The notes under the pieces are model-generated. The model was not told where the DNA came from and ran no database searches. It was given only the letters and a program-made list of their open reading frames with translations. From Stenotrophomonas sp. MMGLT7 (GTDB lineage: Bacteria > Pseudomonadota > Gammaproteobacteria > Xanthomonadales > Xanthomonadaceae): a stretch of DNA of 64,000 bases. Both the position numbers and the translations under genes were made by a program. Of the stretch, positions 49,720 through 58,252 are shown one piece after another (position 1 is the stretch's first letter; every line of letters starts with the position of its first letter). The stretch is taken from positions 62,001-126,000 of the forward strand of contig NZ_JAJOZS010000008.1 in the NCBI RefSeq assembly GCF_021168555.1. Direction: 5' to 3'.

Positions 49720-49890
49720 CGCCCATTGCCTGAGAGGGCGCAGGAGCGCGCCTGTACGCCACGCGCCACACTCGGACCTCCACGAGGTGGCGGAAGTGTC
49801 TGACAGCGCTTTCTGGCGCACCTGCGGCCGCTGACGGCCCGCAGCGAAGGAGGCATGCGCCGACCGCGCGCGCGTGAGCGTCGGAATCGT

Positions 49891-49906
49891 TTTGACCGCG
49901 GTCCAA
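49891..49906. promoter_or_regulatory. Late-operon dyad, copy 2 (before head genes)
   Basis: TTTGACCGCGGTCCAA is the exact reverse complement of the site at 42544. It lies in the 221-base gap before the protease/scaffold gene, 35 bases from its start, where Mu has a C-dependent late promoter (PI). The rest of the gap shows no ORF. Confidence 0.65.
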
Positions 49907-49940
49907 TTACTTCATCCGGCGCTGGGGCAAGACTGGCCCC

Positions 49941-51089
49941 ATGACGACGTCACAGACCACCACCGCAGCACCGACCTGGATCGAAGGCATCCGCGTCGGC
50001 CGGCATCCCTCGGCATCCGGCCAGCTGGTCGATGTCACGCCGGAGATCCTGCGCGAGATCGCCGAGACCTATAACCCGGAGCTGCACGAGGCGCCCGTGG
50101 TGGTCGGCCACCCCAAGCACAACGCGCCGGCCTATGCGTGGGTCGGTGGCGTGCGCATCGATGGCGACGTGCTCTCGTACTACGAGCGTGACGTCGAGCC
50201 GCAGTTCGCCGAGCTGCGAGCCGAGAAGCGCTTCAAGAAGCGCAGCCTGTCGCTCTATGCGCCCAACAACCCCGGCAATCCGACGCCGGGCAAGTGGAAC
50301 CTGCGCCACGTCGGCTGGCTGGGCGCGATGCCGCCGGCGGTCAAGGGCCTGAAGGATGCCCCGCTCGATTTCAGCGACAGCGACGGCGTGGTCGAGTTCT
50401 CGTTCTCGGATCGCCGCTGGGGCTTCGGCCGCGTCGCCGAGGTGCTGCGCCGCCTGCGCGAACGAATGATCGAGACGGATGGCCTGGAGACCGCCGACTC
50501 GGTGCTGCCCAGCTGGGAAATCGAATCGATCCGGGAGGCCTCCCAGCCCGACACGGAAATCCCCGTGCCTGCGTTCTCCGATTCCACCGATCCCGATCTC
50601 AATCCAACCGAGGAACCCACTGTGACCGATCGCACCGCAGAGTTCGCCGAGCGCGAACGCCAGCTGGTCGAGCGCGAAGAGCGTATCGCCGCCCATGAAC
50701 AGGCCAGGGCGCAGGCCGCCGCCCAGCAGCGGCGCGACGACGCCGTGGACTTTGCCGATGGCCTGGTCCAGGCCGGCAAGCTGCTGCCTCCGCAGAAGGC
50801 TGCCGTCGTCGAGCTGATGCTGGCACTGCCCACCGACGCGCCGCTGGAGTTCGGTGAAGGCGCCGACCGGGTCGAACAGCCGGCCGCCGATCTGCTGCGG
50901 GATCTGCTGGAGGCATTTCCGCCGCAGATCGACTTCGCGGAGAAGGCGCGCCGCGAGGACTCGCTCGATTTCAGCGACCCCACAGCCCTGGCGGATGCCG
51001 CGCGGGCGTACGTCGAAGAACAGCACAAGGCCGGCACCGACATCTCGGTATCGGCGGCCGTCGCCCATCTCACCAAGGGAGCCAAGTAA
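49941..51089 (+). CDS. Phage protease/scaffold (Mu gpI-like)
   Basis: 382 residues. The N-terminal protease domain shows the Mu I-protein pattern (WIEGIRVGRHPSASGQ, APVVVGHPKHNAPAYAWVGG, FKKRSLSLYAPN, HVGWLGAMPPAVKGL). From about residue 225 the sequence is a charged helical scaffold region (ERERQLVEREERIAAHEQAR), which in Mu can also be made separately from an internal start. It assembles and matures the prohead. Confidence 0.88.
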   Translation: MTTSQTTTAAPTWIEGIRVGRHPSASGQLVDVTPEILREIAETYNPELHEAPVVVGHPKHNAPAYAWVGGVRIDGDVLSYYERDVEPQFAELRAEKRFKKRSLSLYAPNNPGNPTPGKWNLRHVGWLGAMPPAVKGLKDAPLDFSDSDGVVEFSFSDRRWGFGRVAEVLRRLRERMIETDGLETADSVLPSWEIESIREASQPDTEIPVPAFSDSTDPDLNPTEEPTVTDRTAEFAERERQLVEREERIAAHEQARAQAAAQQRRDDAVDFADGLVQAGKLLPPQKAAVVELMLALPTDAPLEFGEGADRVEQPAADLLRDLLEAFPPQIDFAEKARREDSLDFSDPTALADAARAYVEEQHKAGTDISVSAAVAHLTKGAK

Positions 51090-51467
51090 ATGCACATCCC
51101 CGGTCTCACCAATGCGTTCCTGGCGGGCGCTGCCATTGCCGCCCGCCGCATCACCAAGCACGGCGCCGCCGACGGCGAAGCGCTGCAGGCCGCCGCGGCG
51201 ACCGATGCGCTGAACGGCATCAGCACCGACATCCCCACCGCTGCCGGGATGACCGTCGATGTGACCCGCAGCGGCCTGGCAGCGGTGGAGTACGGCGGCG
51301 CCGTCGCCGCTGGCCAGCCGCTGACCGCGGACGCGCAGGGGCGCGCCGTGGCGGCCGCACCGGCGGCCGGGGCGAACGTCCGAATCATCGGCTTCGCCGA
51401 AGTCTCCGGCGTGCTCGGCGACATCGGCTCGGTCTGGATCGCGCCTGGCGTGATCCAGGGCGCGTAA
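51090..51467 (+). CDS. Small head protein (decoration-like)
   Basis: 125 residues, Ala/Gly-rich, placed directly between protease/scaffold and capsid genes with no gap. The pattern GLAAVEYGGAVAAGQPLTAD resembles DUF2190-type capsid decoration proteins. Call is by place and style. Confidence 0.68.
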   Translation: MHIPGLTNAFLAGAAIAARRITKHGAADGEALQAAAATDALNGISTDIPTAAGMTVDVTRSGLAAVEYGGAVAAGQPLTADAQGRAVAAAPAAGANVRIIGFAEVSGVLGDIGSVWIAPGVIQGA

Positions 51468-51492
51468 CTCTTACCCACAAGGACACCTCTCT

Positions 51493-52428
51493 ATGTCTGG
51501 CACCGTTGCCCCGTTTCCCACCGATCCGGTCCTGACCGGCATCGCGATCGCCTACCGCAATCGCCGGCTGATCGCCGACCGCGTACTGCCGCGCATCCTC
51601 GTCGGCAAGCAGGAGTTCAAATACTGGAAATTCAAGCTCGAGGAGGGCTTCACAGTCCCCGACACCCGCGTCGGCCGCCGCAGCCGGCCCAACCAGGTCG
51701 AGTTCAGCGCCGATGATGCCCTGGGCTCCACGGAAGACCACGCGCTGGACTTCATGGTGCCGCAGGCGGATATCGACAACGCTCCGGCCAACTACAACCC
51801 GGTCCACCGCCACGTCGAGCAGACCACCAATCTGATCGATCTGGACCGCGAGGTCCGGGTGGCCGGGACGGTTTTCGACGTCGCCAGCTATGCCACCGCG
51901 AATGCCGAGACGCTGTCCGGCACCGACCAGTGGAGCGACCCGGCCAGCGATCCGATCCCCGCGATTACCGACGCGCTGGATTCGGTGATCATGCGGCCGA
52001 CGCTCGGTGTCTTCGGCCGGCGTACCGCTACCCTCCTGCGCCGCCATCCCAAGGTGGTGAAGGCGTTCAACGGCTCCCTGGGCGATTCCGGCATGGTGCC
52101 GCTGGCCTGGCTGCAAGAGCAGCTCGAGCTGGAGGAGATCGTCGTTGGCGAAGGCAAGCTCAACGTGGCGCGTCCCGGTCAGCCCGCGAACCTGCAGCGC
52201 GTATGGGGGCCGCACGCGGCGTTCCTGTACCGGGACAGCCTGGCCGACAACAACAGCGGCACCACGTTCGGCTTCACCGCCCAGTGGGGGACGCGCATCA
52301 GCGGGTCCTGGCCGGATCGGAACATCGGCATGCGCGGCGGCCAGGCCGGCCGCGTCGGGGAATCGGTCGCCGAGGTGGTCTGTGCGAAGGATCTCGGCTT
52401 CATCTTCGAGAACGCCGTAGCCGAGTGA
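51493..52428 (+). CDS. Major capsid protein
   Basis: 311 residues. Placement after protease and decoration genes, and stretches such as NRRLIADRVLPRILVGKQEF, TLLRRHPKVVKAF and NVGMRGG-like NIGMRGGQ support a capsid of the B3-type transposable phages. HK97 fold is expected but cannot be proven from the sequence by eye. Confidence 0.8.
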   Translation: MSGTVAPFPTDPVLTGIAIAYRNRRLIADRVLPRILVGKQEFKYWKFKLEEGFTVPDTRVGRRSRPNQVEFSADDALGSTEDHALDFMVPQADIDNAPANYNPVHRHVEQTTNLIDLDREVRVAGTVFDVASYATANAETLSGTDQWSDPASDPIPAITDALDSVIMRPTLGVFGRRTATLLRRHPKVVKAFNGSLGDSGMVPLAWLQEQLELEEIVVGEGKLNVARPGQPANLQRVWGPHAAFLYRDSLADNNSGTTFGFTAQWGTRISGSWPDRNIGMRGGQAGRVGESVAEVVCAKDLGFIFENAVAE

Positions 52429-52500
52429 TTGGCCGCCACTGATCGCCCCACTCATGACGTCGCGGCCCGGACTTCCGGGTCGCTTTTCGAGGGTATGAAC

Positions 52501-52959
52501 ATGTCCAGCTTCATCGTCCGGCGTGACAACTTCAAGCACAGCGGCAAGCACGTGCCGCGCGGCCAAGTGGTGGACCTCACCGACGCCCAGGCTGCGCCAC
52601 TGCTGCTGCGCGGGGCCATCCGTCCGGCACCCGTCAAGACCGCCCCGCTGCCTTCCGCGTCGGTGGATGAAGGCACCGCACCGAATACCGAGAGCGCAGC
52701 CGACCAGGAAGGAACCAGCGTCATGGACGACGCGAGCAACGATGCCGCCCCCGGCCTGGAGAGCCAGGCCGGGGATGCGCCCGCCATCGAGTCGGCCGAC
52801 CCGAACCCGAACACCGAGAGCGACGACGACGACGGCTCCCAGGAAGGTACCAGCGCCACGGATGGCGCGAGCGACGACGACGCCCCCGCACCCGTCAGCT
52901 CGAGCAAGACCCCGGCCAAGCCCCGCAAGACCACGGCCAAGGCCAAGGCCAAGGGCTGA
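52501..52959 (+). CDS. Head-tail region protein with acidic internal repeat
   Basis: 152 residues. A short folded N-terminus (SSFIVRRDNFKHSGKHVPRG ... LLLRGAIRPAP) is followed by two copies of an acidic motif (PNTES...QEGTS...DDAS) and a Lys/Ala tail (KTPAKPRKTTAKAKAKG). ATG 52501 is preferred to 52495 because GAGG then sits 9 bases upstream. Function unknown. Confidence 0.65.
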   Translation: MSSFIVRRDNFKHSGKHVPRGQVVDLTDAQAAPLLLRGAIRPAPVKTAPLPSASVDEGTAPNTESAADQEGTSVMDDASNDAAPGLESQAGDAPAIESADPNPNTESDDDDGSQEGTSATDGASDDDAPAPVSSSKTPAKPRKTTAKAKAKG

Positions 52960-52965
52960 CCGCGC

Positions 52966-53391
52966 ATGTCCTACGCCACCCAAGCCGACCTGGTCGCCCG
53001 CTACGGCGAGACCGAGATCATCCAGCTGAGCGATCGCGCCAACACCGGCGAGATCGATGCAGCGGTGGTCGCGGCCAAGATCGCCGACGCGGATGCCGAG
53101 ATCGATGCCTACCTCGCCGCGCGCTTCGACCTGCCGCTGCAAGTGGTACCGACCGTGCTGCAGCGGGTGGCGTGCGACATCACCCGCTACCATCTGTACG
53201 ACGACCGCGCCACCGAGGACGTGGTGCGCCGCTACAAGGCCGCGATCGAGTTCCTGCTCGCGGTCCTCAAGGGCACCGTCAGCATCGGCGTGGACGCCGC
53301 CGGCGCCGAGCCGGCCGGCACGGATCTGCCGATGATCGATGCCACGCCGCCGACGTTCGGCCGCCGCCTGCTGGGGGACTTCACGCGATGA
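52966..53391 (+). CDS. Mu gp36-like protein, DUF1320
   Basis: 141 residues. MSYATQADLVARYGETEIIQ and the following DAEIDAYLAARFDLPL are the gp36 family signature. Takes part in head-tail connection by analogy with Mu order. Confidence 0.85.
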   Translation: MSYATQADLVARYGETEIIQLSDRANTGEIDAAVVAAKIADADAEIDAYLAARFDLPLQVVPTVLQRVACDITRYHLYDDRATEDVVRRYKAAIEFLLAVLKGTVSIGVDAAGAEPAGTDLPMIDATPPTFGRRLLGDFTR

Positions 53392-53960
53392 GCATCGCCG
53401 GGGTCGAGCAGCACCTCATCGACACGCTCAAGGCCACCTTCGGCGCCACGCTGAGGGCGGTCGAGAGCCTGCCGGCGGACTGGGACGACGAGACGTTCCG
53501 GCGCGTGTTGCGCCAGGCGCCCGGCCTGTTCGTGGTGTTCGGCGGCGGCCCGCGCAACGAGGACGAGAGCGAACCCGGCCGCGTTGTGATCGACTCGCGT
53601 TGGGGCGTCATTGCCGTCACCGCACACTCCAGTGGCGAGCTGGCACGGCGCCGCGGCGACAAGCGTGAGATCGGCGCCTACGACATCATCCAGCGCGCCT
53701 CGCGCCGGCTCGAAGGCCATGCGGTCCCCGGTAACGGCGAGATCCAGGTGCGCGAGGTCGAGAACCTCTTCAGCGCGCAACTGGAAAAGCAGGGCGCCGC
53801 GCTGTACGGCCTGCACCTGGTGCTGCCCATGTACCTCACCGGCGACGACGACATCGAGCCCGCGCTGGACGATTTCATCACCTGGAACAACGCCATCGCC
53901 ACCGTGCCGGCCGACGGCCAGGCCGAGGCCACCGACACCGTCACCCTGGAGCAAGCCTGA
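53388..53960 (+). CDS. Mu gp37-like protein, DUF1834
   Basis: 190 residues, with GVEQHLIDTLKATFG at the start and EIGAYDIIQRASRRLEGHAV in the middle. The gp37 family acts at the head-tail junction. Overlaps gp36 by 4 bases. Confidence 0.82.
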   Translation: MSIAGVEQHLIDTLKATFGATLRAVESLPADWDDETFRRVLRQAPGLFVVFGGGPRNEDESEPGRVVIDSRWGVIAVTAHSSGELARRRGDKREIGAYDIIQRASRRLEGHAVPGNGEIQVREVENLFSAQLEKQGAALYGLHLVLPMYLTGDDDIEPALDDFITWNNAIATVPADGQAEATDTVTLEQA

Positions 53961-54187
53961 TGAGCACCGCCTACCTGATCCCGCGCACCGGCCTGGCCGT
54001 GCTGCAGCCGCGCGACCACAAGCGCCCGGTGCCCACGCCGCTGCCGGCCGAAGGCGCCACCGTGACGCTGACGCCTTACTGGCGCCGCCGCCTGGCCGAT
54101 GGCGACGTCACCGCCGGCGAGCCGCCGGCCCCGGCGCCCACGCCCGCCAAGACCGCGAAAGCCACCAAGACCACTACCGGGGAATAA
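53960..54187 (+). CDS. DUF2635-type small tail protein (Mu gp38-like)
   Basis: 75 residues; MSTAYLIPRTGLAVLQPRDH and VTLTPYWRRRLADGDV are typical of the short protein directly before the sheath gene in Mu-like phages. Its start overlaps the previous stop by one base. Confidence 0.8.
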   Translation: MSTAYLIPRTGLAVLQPRDHKRPVPTPLPAEGATVTLTPYWRRRLADGDVTAGEPPAPAPTPAKTAKATKTTTGE

Positions 54188-54190
54188 CCC

Positions 54191-55651
54191 ATGACCATCG
54201 TCTTCAACGACATCCCCTCGCGCATCCGGGTGCCCGGTCACTACGTCGAGGTCGACAACTCCGAAGCCACCAGCAACCCGTCCACCATCGACCAGCGCGT
54301 GCTGCTCATCGGCACGCGGCTGGCCGCCGGCGGCGCCGCGGCCAACGTCATCCAGCGCATCAACTCCAACGCGCAGGCGGTGGAGTACTTCGGCCGCGAC
54401 TCGCAGCTGGCGCAGATGGTGGCCGCGTTCCGCGGCGCCAACACCACCACGCCGCTGTATGCCGTGGCAATGAACGAGCCCGCCGCCGGCGTGGCGGCTA
54501 CCGGCACCGTCACCGTGACCGGCCCGGCCACCGCGGCCGGCACCCTCGCGCTGTACGTCGCCGGCCAGCGCCTGCAGGTGGGCGTGGATGCGGGCGAGGC
54601 TGCAGCCTCGATCGCCACCGCGATCGCCGCAGCCATCAACACCGCCAGTGGCCTGCCGGTCACTGCCGCGGCCGCCGCCGGCGTGGTTACGCTGACCGCG
54701 CGCCACAAAGGCGTGGTGGGCAACGGCATCGACGTGCGCGACAGCTACCAGCTGGGCGAGTCGCTGCCGGCCGGTGTCGGCCTGGCCTACGCGCTCACCA
54801 GCGGCGGCACCGGCACCCCGGACATCGATGCGCTGATCGCCGCGCTGCCGGACATCCAGTACACCACCTGGTGCCTGGGCCACAGCGACTCCAATACCCT
54901 GGCCGCGGTGCAGGCCGAGCTGGAGTCGCGCTGGGATGGCATGCGCATGATCGAGGGCCACGCGATCGCCGCGGCCGTCGGCACCCAGGCCGAACTGACC
55001 ACCCTGGGCGAGAGCGTCAACTACGAGCACGTGACGCTGATGGGCCTGCACCGCGCCCCGCATCCGGCCTGGACCTGGGCGGCCACCATCGCCGCGGTGG
55101 ACGCCGCCGAGGAAGATCCGGCGCGCCCGCGCCAGACCCTGGAGCTGCCCGGCCTGTACGCGCCGGCCGAGGCCGTGCGCTTCGGCTGGGAAGAGCGCAA
55201 CACGCTGCTCTACAGCGGCATCAGCACGTACAAGGTGGACAGCGACGGCACCGTGCGCATCGAGCGGCTGATCACGCTGTACCGCGAGGACAGCGTGGGC
55301 AACGAGGACACCAGCTACCTCGACCTGGAGACGATGCGCACGCTGATCTACATCCGCTACTTCTTCCGCGCCAACGTGCTCTCGCGCTACCCGCGGCACA
55401 AGCTCGCCGACGACGGCGCCGTCTACGACGCCGACCAGGCCGTGGTCACGCCCAGCGAGTTCAAGTGCTACCTCCAGGCGCTCTACGCGCAGCTGGTGTC
55501 GGCGGTGATCTGCGAGGACTACGCCGGCTTCGCCGACACGCTGGTGGTGGAGCGCGATGGCAGCGATCCCAACCGCCTCAACACGCTGATGCAGCCCAAC
55601 CTGGTCAACCAGGCGCGGGTCTTCGCCACCAAGATCCAGTTCAAGATCTAA
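54191..55651 (+). CDS. Contractile tail sheath protein (Mu gpL-like)
   Basis: 486 residues, the usual length. N-terminal IVFNDIPSRIRVPGHYVEVD and the C-terminal region with IRYFFRANVLSRYPRHKLAD and LNTLMQPNLVNQARVFATKI are the Mu sheath pattern. Shows that the phage is a contractile-tail (myovirus) type. Confidence 0.92.
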   Translation: MTIVFNDIPSRIRVPGHYVEVDNSEATSNPSTIDQRVLLIGTRLAAGGAAANVIQRINSNAQAVEYFGRDSQLAQMVAAFRGANTTTPLYAVAMNEPAAGVAATGTVTVTGPATAAGTLALYVAGQRLQVGVDAGEAAASIATAIAAAINTASGLPVTAAAAAGVVTLTARHKGVVGNGIDVRDSYQLGESLPAGVGLAYALTSGGTGTPDIDALIAALPDIQYTTWCLGHSDSNTLAAVQAELESRWDGMRMIEGHAIAAAVGTQAELTTLGESVNYEHVTLMGLHRAPHPAWTWAATIAAVDAAEEDPARPRQTLELPGLYAPAEAVRFGWEERNTLLYSGISTYKVDSDGTVRIERLITLYREDSVGNEDTSYLDLETMRTLIYIRYFFRANVLSRYPRHKLADDGAVYDADQAVVTPSEFKCYLQALYAQLVSAVICEDYAGFADTLVVERDGSDPNRLNTLMQPNLVNQARVFATKIQFKI

Positions 55652-55661
55652 GGAGTAGCAC

Positions 55662-56030
55662 ATGGCCAATCCCCTCAAGCGCCTGGGCAAGGCGAAGATC
55701 AAGGTCGGCGACAGCCTGGTGGACAGCATGCCCGGCGCCACCCTGATCCCCGGCGGCGCCGGCCGCACCACCGTGCTCGGCGCCAATGCCGTGCTGGGCT
55801 TCACCGAGACGCCGGCGGCCAGCCACGTCGAGTTCAGCGTGGCGATCAAGCGCGGCTTCGACCCGATGAGCCTGCACGTGGACAACGCCAGCATCGTGTT
55901 CGAGGGTGACACCGGGCAGATCCACACGATCAGCAACGCCTGGTCGCTCAACCCGCCCACGATCGACTCGGGCGCCGGCACTGCGGCTTACGTGTTCGAA
56001 GGCCCGGCGGCGACGCAGGTGATCGGATGA
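55662..56030 (+). CDS. Tail tube protein (Mu gpM-like)
   Basis: 122 residues; GKAKIKVGDSLVDSMPGATL and the following EFSVAIKRGFDP match the Mu tube family. Directly after the sheath gene. Confidence 0.88.
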   Translation: MANPLKRLGKAKIKVGDSLVDSMPGATLIPGGAGRTTVLGANAVLGFTETPAASHVEFSVAIKRGFDPMSLHVDNASIVFEGDTGQIHTISNAWSLNPPTIDSGAGTAAYVFEGPAATQVIG

Positions 56031-56329
56031 GCGCGCAGGTCACCGGCACCCTCAAGCACGGCCTGAACATCGCCGGTGCGCTGCAGAAGGAATTCGTGCT
56101 GCGCGAAGCGCTGGCGAAGGACATGTTCGCCGCCGAGGAAGATGCCTCGCCCGATCGGCCGATGACGTACCGCGCCGCGCTGCTGGCGCGCCAGCTGGTG
56201 CGCCTCGGCACCTACGAAGGCCCGTTCACCCTGGGCATGCTCGGCGAGCTGAAGGGCGGCGACCTGGGCCAGCTGATGCTCAAGCAAAAGGAGCTGGACG
56301 TGCTGGGGGAAGCCGAGCAGCCCGGCTGA
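56027..56329 (+). CDS. Tail assembly chaperone, zero-frame product (Mu gp41-like)
   Basis: 100 residues of the gp41 family, with LLARQLVRLGTYEGPFTLGM near the C-terminus. It binds the tape measure during tail assembly. The zero-frame stop is at 56327. An overlapping -1 frame continues to 56463 without its own start (see the next entry). Confidence 0.83.
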   Translation: MSAQVTGTLKHGLNIAGALQKEFVLREALAKDMFAAEEDASPDRPMTYRAALLARQLVRLGTYEGPFTLGMLGELKGGDLGQLMLKQKELDVLGEAEQPG

Positions 56330-56463
56330 AGCATCGCCTCGAAGCCGAGCTGCTGCTGGGGCTCAAGACCGGCTGGACACCGCAGCAGATGCGGCAGCTG
56401 CCCGAGGCGGAATTTCTGTGGTTCACCCGACGACTCCTGGATCTGACCGAAACCGATGACTAG
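56308..56463 (+). CDS. -1 frame extension of the tail assembly chaperone
   Basis: The -1 frame from about 56308 reads GSRAARLKHRLEAELLLGLK and TGWTPQQMRQLPEAEFLWFT to the stop at 56461. It has no plausible start or ribosome site. A run of five G at 56305-56309 (codons CTG GGG GAA) is the likely slip point. In Mu and most tailed phages the chaperone is made in two forms by such a shift. The tape measure gene begins inside its last codons, at 56456. Confidence 0.65.
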   Translation, partial: GSRAARLKHRLEAELLLGLKTGWTPQQMRQLPEAEFLWFTRRLLDLTETDD

Positions 56464-58252
56464 CCCGCTCACCCTCGCCGCGCGTCTGCAGCTGGAGTCA
56501 CGCCAGTGGGTCCAGGGCCTGACGCAGGCGCAGGGTGGGACGAAGAAATTCATCAGCGGGGTGCGCTCGGAGTTCGCGCAGCTGCGTGGGTTCCTCAACT
56601 CGACCACCGGCATGCTGGCCCAAGTGGGCCTGGGCTTCGGCGCGCTCAACACCGTGATGTCTTCGGCGAAGACCGACCAGGCGCTCACGCGGGTCAAGCA
56701 AACGGCGGATCTGACCACCAGCCAGGTGGTGCAGCTGCGCACCGAGCTGCACGGCATGGCGCAGGATACCGGCATCGCCTTCGACGGCCTGCGCGGTGGC
56801 TTCGACCAGCTCGCCGCCGGCGGCCTGACCTTCGGCCAGGCGCTGCCGACGATCGAGGCGATCAACAAGAACATGCGCGTCACCGGTTCCGAGGCGACCA
56901 CGCTGGCTAGTGCGCTGCAGAGCGCGCAGACCAACTTCGGCTTCGACCTCACCCAACCGGGCAAGGCGCTGGAACTGCTGGACAAGATGACCGTGGCCGG
57001 CCGCGCCGGCGTCATCGAGATCGAGGATCTGGCCGGTGTGTTCGGCACCGCGGCCAGCAACGCCAAGGCGGCCGGGCTGACCTTCGAGCAGACCCTGGCG
57101 CTGTTCGAGGGCCTGGGCACGGCGACGACAAAGGAACGCGTCGGCACGCTGGTGGACAGCACGCTGCGCCTGTTCACCAACGCCAACTACATGAAAGAGG
57201 CGCAGAAGGCCACGGGCGTCAAGTTCTTCGACGCGCAAGGCGATCGCCGCAACCCGCTCGACATCCTCACCGACATCAAGGCCGACTACGACAAACTGAC
57301 CACCGATCGCGACCGGTTCGCCTTCGTCAGCAAGGCCTTCGGCAAGGCCGACCTGGACACGATCAAGGGCATCAACCAAGCGATGGCCGCCGGCCGCATC
57401 GACCAGATCCGCGAGATCGCGGCAGCAGTCCAGGGCGCAAGCGGTACGACGATGCGCGACCTTCCCGAAGCCATGTCCAACTCGGTCGCCCAGGCCGGCG
57501 TGCTGCGCGAGACGCTGTCCACGGTAGGCGACCAGGTCTCGCAGCCGATCAACAAGGCCCTGGCCGACACCATCAAGGCGCTGACTTCGGAAGACGGCCT
57601 TGGCCTCAACGGCTGGGAGTTGCTGGGCGGCGGGGCGCTCGCTGCTGGCGGTGCCTATGCCGGCGGCCGGATGGCGAAGGGCGCGCTGGGCCAGATCCTG
57701 TCGAAGTTCGGCGGCAGCACGGCCTCGCTGGGCGCGGGCCTGGTGGCGGGCACCGCGCTCCAGCAGGCCGGCGCCGCCACGCCGGTCTACATCGTCGGCG
57801 CCGCCCCCGGCCTGTTCGCCGACATGGGCGGCGGCAACCCGCTCGATGTCGTCACCCCTGGCGAAAGCAAGGGCGGCAAGAAGGCCGGCCGCTGGGCCGG
57901 GCTGGGCTCGCTGGCGGCGATCGCCACGGCGGCCCTGCCTGCCGCAGCGCTCGCTGCTGGCCCGATGATCCGCTACGGCGGCACGCTGTCCTCCGGCATG
58001 GAAGACGAGACGCTGCAGCGCGACGTCAGCCGCACCCTGCGCCGGTCGCGCGGCAAGAGCCTTCTGCGCCGCGCGAATGATCAGGACCGGGACAACATGC
58101 CGGTCACCGGCGTGATCGCGGTCGAGGTAGACGTCAAGGACGGCCGCACCGTCGGCCGCATCACGAAGATGGAGGGCGTGCAGTCCGCGCGCGTCACCAA
58201 CCCGCCGGCGAACGCCCAACGCTCCGGCCGCATGATGGAGCCCGCGCGATGA
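56456..58252 (+). CDS. Tail tape measure protein
   Basis: 598 residues. N-terminal TP901-type core (TGMLAQVGLGFGALNTVMSS, TSQVVQLRTELHGMAQDTGI, SNSVAQAGVLRETLSTVGDQ) and central hydrophobic segments (GWELLGGGALAAGGAYAGGR; LAAIATAALPAAALAAG). Length sets the tail length; at roughly 0.15 nm per residue this is a tail near 90 nm. Confidence 0.88.
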   Translation: MTSPLTLAARLQLESRQWVQGLTQAQGGTKKFISGVRSEFAQLRGFLNSTTGMLAQVGLGFGALNTVMSSAKTDQALTRVKQTADLTTSQVVQLRTELHGMAQDTGIAFDGLRGGFDQLAAGGLTFGQALPTIEAINKNMRVTGSEATTLASALQSAQTNFGFDLTQPGKALELLDKMTVAGRAGVIEIEDLAGVFGTAASNAKAAGLTFEQTLALFEGLGTATTKERVGTLVDSTLRLFTNANYMKEAQKATGVKFFDAQGDRRNPLDILTDIKADYDKLTTDRDRFAFVSKAFGKADLDTIKGINQAMAAGRIDQIREIAAAVQGASGTTMRDLPEAMSNSVAQAGVLRETLSTVGDQVSQPINKALADTIKALTSEDGLGLNGWELLGGGALAAGGAYAGGRMAKGALGQILSKFGGSTASLGAGLVAGTALQQAGAATPVYIVGAAPGLFADMGGGNPLDVVTPGESKGGKKAGRWAGLGSLAAIATAALPAAALAAGPMIRYGGTLSSGMEDETLQRDVSRTLRRSRGKSLLRRANDQDRDNMPVTGVIAVEVDVKDGRTVGRITKMEGVQSARVTNPPANAQRSGRMMEPAR

